A DNA stretch of 53,839 nt, from assembly GCA_964374095.1 (NCBI GenBank), contig CAYJXJ010000007.1, positions 1 through 53,839 of the forward strand, read 5' to 3'. This stretch comes from CAYJXJ01 sp964374095. Its GTDB lineage: Bacteria > Elusimicrobiota > Elusimicrobia > UBA1565 > UBA9628. Position numbers and translations under genes: made by a program. How positions within the stretch are numbered: the first letter of the stretch is position 1; each line of letters starts with the position of its first letter. Positions 49,439-53,839 of this stretch are shown one piece after another. Below the pieces are notes generated by a model. The model ran no database searches. It was not told the origin of the DNA and saw only the letters and a list, made by a program, of their open reading frames with translations.

Positions 49439-50352
49439 ACGACGCGATCCACGCGCTCAAGCAGGCCCTGCCGTATGTCCGCCTCTATAAAGGAAAGGTA
49501 TTTGTGATCAAGGCCGGCGGGCGCATCCTCGGCAAGCCCGAGGCCTTGGAGGCCGTCCTCGAGGACGTCTGCCTCCTGCACCAGGTCGGCATCCGGGTGG
49601 TGTTCGCGCACGGCGGCGGGCCGCAGGTCGACGAGATTTCGCGAAAGTTGGGGATCGAGCCGCGGCGCGTGGCCGGCCGCCGCGTCACCGACGCGGGGGC
49701 CCTCGAGGTCGCCAAAATGGTTTTCACCGGAAGCCTGAGCGTCGACATTCTCGCGGCTTTCCGCCGGCATCACACCGCGGCGGTCGGGCTCTCGGGCGTG
49801 GACGCGGGTCTGCTCACCGCGCGCAGGCGCCCGCCGCGCCTGGTGGTCCCCGCCCCGGGCCAGCCTGCCGTGGAAGTCGATTTCGGGTTGGTCGGAGACA
49901 TCGTCTCGGCCGATCCGACGGTTCTCGTGAAGCTTCTGGAAGACGGGGTGGTTCCCGTGGTTTCTCCCTTGGCCGCGGGGCCCGAAGGCCAGGTGCTCAA
50001 CGTCAACGCCGACTCCGTGGCCGCGGCCCTGGCCAAGGCCCTGCGCGCCGAGAAGCTCCTCGTGCTCACCGACGCGGACGGCATACTCATGAACCCCCAG
50101 GACCCGGCGACGCTGGTTTCCTGCGCCACGGCGGCCGAGGCCGAGGGGCTCATGGCCGATGGCACGGTCTCGGGGGGCATGCTCCCCAAGGTCGAGGGCT
50201 GTCTCGAGGCCTTGCGCGGCGGGGTCGGCCGCGCCCATATTCTCAGCGGACTCAAACCCGGGGCCCTGCTCGAGGAGATTTTCACCAACGCGGGCTGCGG
50301 GACGCTGCTGCTGTCCAAGACCGAGCGCGAGCCGGAGGCGGTTGGGGCATGA
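49435..50352 (+). CDS. argB: N-acylglutamate kinase
   Basis: 305 residues of the amino-acid kinase family. VFVIKAGGRILG holds the ATP-binding Lys, FAHGGGPQVDEI the substrate-glycine loop, GLSGVDAGLLTARRR and VNADSVAAALAKALRAEKLLVLTDADGI the nucleotide site, and GGMLPKVEGCLEALRGGVGRAHIL the end of the fold. It phosphorylates N-acylglutamate. The N-terminal helix (MNDAIHALKQALPYVRLY) is of the kind linked to arginine-feedback hexamers. It overlaps both neighbours by 4 nt. The acyl chain (acetyl versus succinyl) cannot be read from sequence alone. Confidence 0.92.
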   Translation: MNDAIHALKQALPYVRLYKGKVFVIKAGGRILGKPEALEAVLEDVCLLHQVGIRVVFAHGGGPQVDEISRKLGIEPRRVAGRRVTDAGALEVAKMVFTGSLSVDILAAFRRHHTAAVGLSGVDAGLLTARRRPPRLVVPAPGQPAVEVDFGLVGDIVSADPTVLVKLLEDGVVPVVSPLAAGPEGQVLNVNADSVAAALAKALRAEKLLVLTDADGILMNPQDPATLVSCATAAEAEGLMADGTVSGGMLPKVEGCLEALRGGVGRAHILSGLKPGALLEEIFTNAGCGTLLLSKTEREPEAVGA

Positions 50353-51410
50353 AAGCCTGGGAACTGGCGCGGGAACTGGTCAAGGTGCCCTCGGCCAGCA
50401 GTCGCGAGGCCGAAGTCGCGAGCTTGCTGGCCGAGGTTATGCACGGCTTGGGCTTCAACCCTATACGCGTCGGTGGAAGCCTTTATGGAACGGCGGGGAA
50501 TGGCACCCGCGCGCTGTTGCTTGTGTCTCACCTCGATACCGTTCCTGTTGGAGGGTCCTGGACCAAGCCGGCCTTGGAAGGCTTGGTCCAGGACGACAAA
50601 CTCTACGGCCGGGGCTCGAATGATGCTAAGGGATGCCTCGCGGCCATGGTTATGGGAGTCGCAGCTGTCTGCAATGAAAACCCTCCTGACGGTCGGGTTT
50701 TCATTGCTGCCGCCCGCGAGGAAGAAACCACGGGGGCCGGCATCCGGGAGCTTTTGGCGGCTCTGCCCGCCTTCGAGGCCGCGGTGGTCGGCGAGCCGAC
50801 CGGCCTTCGGCCCGCGGTGGCCCAGAAGGGGCTTATGCTGCTGACCGTCACCTCCCGGGGCCGCGCGGCGCACGCGGCATGGGGGGGAGGCGAGAACGCG
50901 GTCCTGGCTTCGGCGAAAGACGCCCTCGATCTCTCCGGACTGACCTTCGACCGCAGTCATCCGGCCTTGGGCCTGCCGAGCCTGGCGGTCACGCAGATCC
51001 GCGGCGGGACGAGCCACAACGTCATCCCGGATCTCTGCGAGCTGACGCTGGACATCCGCACGACTCCGTCCTATGACGCGAACGAAATCCTCGATATGAT
51101 CCGCAAGCGGATCAGGGGTTCGGTGAGCGTCCGCTCCAAGCGCTACGAGGCGGTCGACACCGATCCCTCGCACCCGGTCGTGAAGGCGGCCTTGGCCGCC
51201 AATCCCGCCGCGGAGCCTTTCGGCTCGCCCACGGTAAGCGACTGGGCCTTTCTCAAGGGCACGCCCGCGGTCAAAGTCGGGCCCGGAGACTCGCGGCGGT
51301 CGCATACGGCCGATGAGTACATGACCCTGCCGGAGATCGAGGCCGGCGCCCGGTTCTACGAGCGGTTGATCCGGTTCTATTTCGGCCAGTCCCAGGAGGC
51401 GTCTCAATGA
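50349..51410 (+). CDS. argE: M20 deacylase of the arginine pathway (N-acylcitrulline or N-acylornithine)
   Basis: 353 residues in the ArgE/DapE/ACY1 family. Di-zinc ligands: His in LLVSHLDTVP, Asp in YGRGSNDAKGCLAAM, catalytic Glu pair in AAREEETTGAGI, and the final His in RRSHTADEYM. The lid domain has HAAWGGGENAVL and GGTSHNVIPDLCELTLDIR. In a pathway with an acylornithine carbamoyltransferase the natural substrate should be the acylcitrulline, here probably N-succinylcitrulline. A lysine-pathway desuccinylase role is less likely in this operon. It overlaps argB and argH by 4 nt. Confidence 0.88.
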   Translation: MKAWELARELVKVPSASSREAEVASLLAEVMHGLGFNPIRVGGSLYGTAGNGTRALLLVSHLDTVPVGGSWTKPALEGLVQDDKLYGRGSNDAKGCLAAMVMGVAAVCNENPPDGRVFIAAAREEETTGAGIRELLAALPAFEAAVVGEPTGLRPAVAQKGLMLLTVTSRGRAAHAAWGGGENAVLASAKDALDLSGLTFDRSHPALGLPSLAVTQIRGGTSHNVIPDLCELTLDIRTTPSYDANEILDMIRKRIRGSVSVRSKRYEAVDTDPSHPVVKAALAANPAAEPFGSPTVSDWAFLKGTPAVKVGPGDSRRSHTADEYMTLPEIEAGARFYERLIRFYFGQSQEASQ

Positions 51411-52753
51411 CCCACGCCGATCTTCCCAAGCTCTGGGAGTCCAAGCCGGGCTTGGACCCGGCCGTCGAGGCCTACACCGTCGGGCAGGACCCCCAGCTCG
51501 ACGTGCGCCTCCTGCCCTACGAGGTCTACGCCTCGATCGCCCACGCCGCGGGCCTGGCGCGCGCCGGCATGCTCACCGTCGCGGAGTTCCGGGCCCTGCG
51601 CGACGAGCTCAAGAACCTGCTCATGACGCCCGGGGATTTCACGGTCCTGCGCGAGCAGGAAGACATCCATACCGCCGTCGAGCAATGGCTCACCAAGGCC
51701 CTGGGGCCGGCGGGCGCCAAGATCCACACCGGCCGCAGCCGCAACGACCAGGTGCAGGCCGACCTGCGCCTGCACCTCAAGGACCGCCTCCTCGACCTGC
51801 ACGGCTACGCCTGCGAAGCGTCCGCGGCCTGGGTCAAATTCGGCAAGCGCTGGGATGGGGTCCTCCTTCCCGGCTACACCCATCTCCAGCGGGCCATGCC
51901 CTCGAGCGTCTCGCATTGGGCGGCGTCCCACGCCGAGGCCATGCTCGACGCCTGCCGCTCCCTGCGCCACGCGTATGAAGAGACGGACTGCTCTCCCCTG
52001 GGCTCGGCCGCCGGCTATGGGGTCCCCCTGCCGTTGGATCGGGCCTACATCGCCGAGCTCCTCGGCTTCGCCCGGGTCCAGCGCAACACCCTGCGCGTGC
52101 AGACGAGCCGCCCGCGCATCGAGGCCGTCGCGCTGGCCGCCCTGGCGGTGATGGCGCGCGACATCGGCGTGCTCGCCGATGACCTGGTGCTCTACTCCAC
52201 GACCGAATTCGGCTTCATGAAGCTCGACAAGGCCTTTACCACGGGCAGCAGCATCATGCCCAAGAAGAGAAACCCCGATGTCGTGGAGCTCACGCGCGCC
52301 CGGGCGATGCTCTTTCCGGGCTGGATGCAGCAGGTGCTCGCGGTCGGCGCGCTCACCTCCGGCTATCACCGCGACTACCAGCTGACCAAGGGGCCGGTTT
52401 TTGAGGCGCTCGATACCGCGACCCTCATGCTCGACATGGCCCGGCGGCTTCCGGAGGGCCTGGAGGTCGACGCCGAGCGCTGCCGCCAGGCCGTCAGCCC
52501 GGATATGCTCGCCACCCAGCAGGCCCTGGCCCTGGCCAAGGATGGAACCCCCTTCCGCCAAGCCTACCGCCAAGTCGCCGCCAAGGGCGCCTCCGCGGGA
52601 GACGTGGTCGAACTGCCGTCGTATCTGGGCGCCCCCGGCAATCCCGGCTGGGACGAAATCCTGGCCGAGAAGGAAGCCCTCTGGGCCTGGGGCAACGCCG
52701 AGAGCCGCAAGCTCTCGCGGGCGTTCAAGAAGCTCTTGAGCCTGGAAGTCTAG
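51407..52753 (+). CDS. argH: Argininosuccinate lyase
   Basis: Final arginine step: argininosuccinate to arginine plus fumarate. 448 residues of the fumarase/aspartase superfamily: C1 TGRSRNDQVQADLRLHL, C2 with the catalytic His in YTHLQRAMPSS, and C3 signature GSSIMPKKRNPDVVEL holding the catalytic Ser. The lead segment KLWESKPGLDPAVEAYTVGQDPQLD replaces the classical MWGGRF start and resembles the version in acylornithine-type operons. It is the last operon gene. No T-rich terminator hairpin is obvious in the first 60 nt after it. Confidence 0.94.
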   Translation: MTHADLPKLWESKPGLDPAVEAYTVGQDPQLDVRLLPYEVYASIAHAAGLARAGMLTVAEFRALRDELKNLLMTPGDFTVLREQEDIHTAVEQWLTKALGPAGAKIHTGRSRNDQVQADLRLHLKDRLLDLHGYACEASAAWVKFGKRWDGVLLPGYTHLQRAMPSSVSHWAASHAEAMLDACRSLRHAYEETDCSPLGSAAGYGVPLPLDRAYIAELLGFARVQRNTLRVQTSRPRIEAVALAALAVMARDIGVLADDLVLYSTTEFGFMKLDKAFTTGSSIMPKKRNPDVVELTRARAMLFPGWMQQVLAVGALTSGYHRDYQLTKGPVFEALDTATLMLDMARRLPEGLEVDAERCRQAVSPDMLATQQALALAKDGTPFRQAYRQVAAKGASAGDVVELPSYLGAPGNPGWDEILAEKEALWAWGNAESRKLSRAFKKLLSLEV

Positions 52754-52825
52754 CGCGCCAGGGCGCGGCTTCGGAGCGGATCCAAGAGTCCTATCTTCAC
52801 GGGGTGCATCGATACGGCCTGCCCA
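52754..52825. other. Intergenic, no feature seen
   Basis: 72 bases between argH and the recombinase relic. No terminator with a T-tract, no ORF and no recognisable repeat. Confidence 0.4.
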
Positions 52826-53034
52826 ATATACGTCAAAACCAAGCTGAAGGCCGGCATCCATAAGACCGGCGGCATACACGCGTTGCGTCACGCCACATGC
52901 TGGAGGCCGGCGTTGATCTTCGCACCCTACAGTTGTTGCTGGGCCATTATGTGAGCACGACGATGATCTACACCCATGTCCTCAATCGCGGCGGTCGGGG
53001 GGTCCGGAGCCCGGCTGATCGCCTTGGCCTATAG
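52826..53034 (+). pseudogene. Relic of an integron-integrase-like tyrosine recombinase
   Basis: Two pieces of one catalytic domain in different frames. The first is KLKAGIHKTGGIHALRHA (52841-52894), including the HxLRH box. After a small deletion the second begins LEAGVDLRTLQLLLGH and continues VSTTMIYTHVLNRGGRGVRSPAD to a stop at 53032-53034. The TTMIYTHVL...GGxGVRSP end is the hallmark of integron integrases (IntI), while GIHKTGGIH is closer to IS91-linked recombinases. N-terminal sequence is not visible. It is non-functional, but it marks past recombinase activity at the operon end. Confidence 0.75.
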
Positions 53035-53237
53035 CGCCGCCATACGATACGGCCCCCCCGCCGTATATCACGTCTCCAAAATCCCCGGAGAATTCCCAAT
53101 GAACCCTGCGAATCACTATAATTTTCCTGTCGCAGTCCTGAATAACCATACCCTATGCAGACCCGTAGACTTATAGTGCGATGGACAGAATGGTGCCAAT
53201 CTGATCATCGCTAAGGAAACGCACTCTGTGAACGAAT

Positions 53238-53642
53238 ATGAGCGCTGAACAAGCGGTCCCGAACGCGACCCCGCGAAGTGCACCCGCCCGGGCGCCGTGG
53301 GGAGCCGTTATGGCTTCCTTCTTTTGGTGCGGCGCCGGCCAGTTTCAGAACGGAAATTGGGGCAAAGGCTTGCTCCTATTTCCAGTCTCCGGTCTATTTT
53401 ACATGGTTACCTTCTTCCTGGTCATTTCTGGACCAGCGATCAGTGACTCAGGCGGAGGGGGCGTGAGCCCAGGAAGTTATGCTGGTATGCTGACCACCCT
53501 CGGTCCCTTCTGGGTCTTTGGGTTGGCAGATTCATACCGCATGTCTGCCGGCCCCACAAACCCAGGCACGTCAAAGGCGGCCTGGGGCGTGGCTACGGGG
53601 GGCGTAGCCTTTGTCCTCTGGCTTATCTATCTGGCGGGCTGA
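53238..53642 (+). CDS. Small TM2-like membrane protein
   Basis: 134 residues from ATG 53238. A short hydrophilic N-terminus is followed by three or four membrane helices: WGAVMASFFWCGAGQFQNGNWGKGLLLF, split by the GAGQFQNG turn typical of TM2-like domains (G.GQ.YNG), then GLFYMVTFFLVIS, MLTTLGPFWVFGLADSY, and VATGGVAFVLWLIYLAG. The function is unknown. Codon use is less GC-biased than in the arg operon. It lies about 200 nt after the integron-integrase-like relic and could be a former cassette, though I see no attC site. Confidence 0.7.
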   Translation: MSAEQAVPNATPRSAPARAPWGAVMASFFWCGAGQFQNGNWGKGLLLFPVSGLFYMVTFFLVISGPAISDSGGGGVSPGSYAGMLTTLGPFWVFGLADSYRMSAGPTNPGTSKAAWGVATGGVAFVLWLIYLAG

Positions 53643-53839
53643 GGGGGACGGTTATGGTTTCGCATTTCTCGATTGGGCCATAAATTCAGATACAACGAGA
53701 CGGGGAACCATAGTGCCATCGAACCACGGGCTTCAGTCCTTCATTCCGCGGCCACAGGTGCGGGGCACATAAGAACGGCGGAATCCCACAGCGTCAAAAG
53801 TCGGTTGGATTTCGGGTCAGCGTACGCTTAGGGCGGCCA
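53643..53839. other. Terminal region, no feature seen
   Basis: 197 bases to the window end with no convincing ORF, tRNA or attC-like hairpin. A loose inverted pair GTTATGG ... CCATAAA (53651-53685) does not fit attC boxes. Confidence 0.4.

Noticed and set aside
53651..53685. Possible attC site after the last gene
   Set aside because: GTTATGG ... CCATAAA pairs loosely but does not match the GTTRRRY/RYYYAAC core boxes, and no bulged inner stem is visible.

Overview
This is a GC-rich bacterial chromosome segment (most genes strongly prefer G/C in third positions) with one 10-N scaffold break at 15400-15409, so it probably comes from a draft or metagenome assembly. The gene set is Gram-negative: an Omp85-type outer-membrane protein, many signal peptides, a GspE/PilB ATPase with an MshEN-type N-terminus, many histidine kinases, and a tRNA-Gly/tRNA-Thr/tuf operon. 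My best guess is an uncultured Elusimicrobiota-like lineage. That is an impression from protein style (about 0.4-0.5 confidence); a tuf or ribosomal-protein tree would settle it.

Layout. 1-2796: the tRNA-Gly(TCC)-tRNA-Thr(GGT)-tuf operon on the minus strand and a divergent secreted thioredoxin-like protein. 2797-10670: an integration hotspot centred on an intact tRNA-Val(CAC) at 9580-9654. It holds a 5' tRNA-Val half at 3836-3869, a degenerate 3'-half-like relic near 10632-10669, a truncated tyrosine recombinase, two integrase-tail relics, two RelE/ParE-type toxin-antitoxin modules plus a broken third, an ORF6N fragment, a nucleotidyltransferase module, an HEPN protein broken by one in-frame TGA, and a three-gene TIGR04255-type cassette. 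Its GC content is visibly lower around 4.7-9.4 kb. 10722-27757: envelope and housekeeping-like genes (lipoprotein, EEP hydrolase, methyltransferase, GspE coupled to a TPR-Ser/Thr kinase, secreted zinc protease, M28 peptidase, Omp85-like barrel, a large secreted protein, a histidine kinase). 27859-34087: a signalling block of histidine kinases and response regulators. 34232-40512: a tightly coupled candidate specialised-metabolite operon (ThDP enzyme, O-methyltransferase, oligopeptide-type binding protein, cupin, a 24-residue micropeptide, and a FAD halogenase-family enzyme carrying WxWxIP). 40821-44556: XRE regulator, large hybrid histidine kinase, and a PIN/NYN-like protein with an Arg/Gly-rich linker.

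44624-52753 is an eight-gene arginine operon, argR-argG-X-argC-argF'-argB-argE-argH, in which every junction from argG onward is a 4-nt stop/start overlap. A perfect 18-bp palindrome overlaps the argR start codon. The transcarbamylase is of the acylornithine type. It carries proline at the position that separates N-succinylornithine from N-acetylornithine enzymes, so the operon probably runs through succinylated intermediates. No acylglutamate synthase (ArgA/ArgJ) or aminotransferase (ArgD) is present. The unrecognised gene X, a P-loop NTPase-like protein between argG and argC, is the most interesting unknown in the window. After argH come a decayed integron-integrase-like tyrosine recombinase relic and a small membrane protein.

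A regulatory theme recurs. Three minus-strand defence-type modules share an extended -10 (TGTTAWACT) exactly 6 nt before the ATG, which predicts leaderless transcripts. The metabolite operon and argR look similar.
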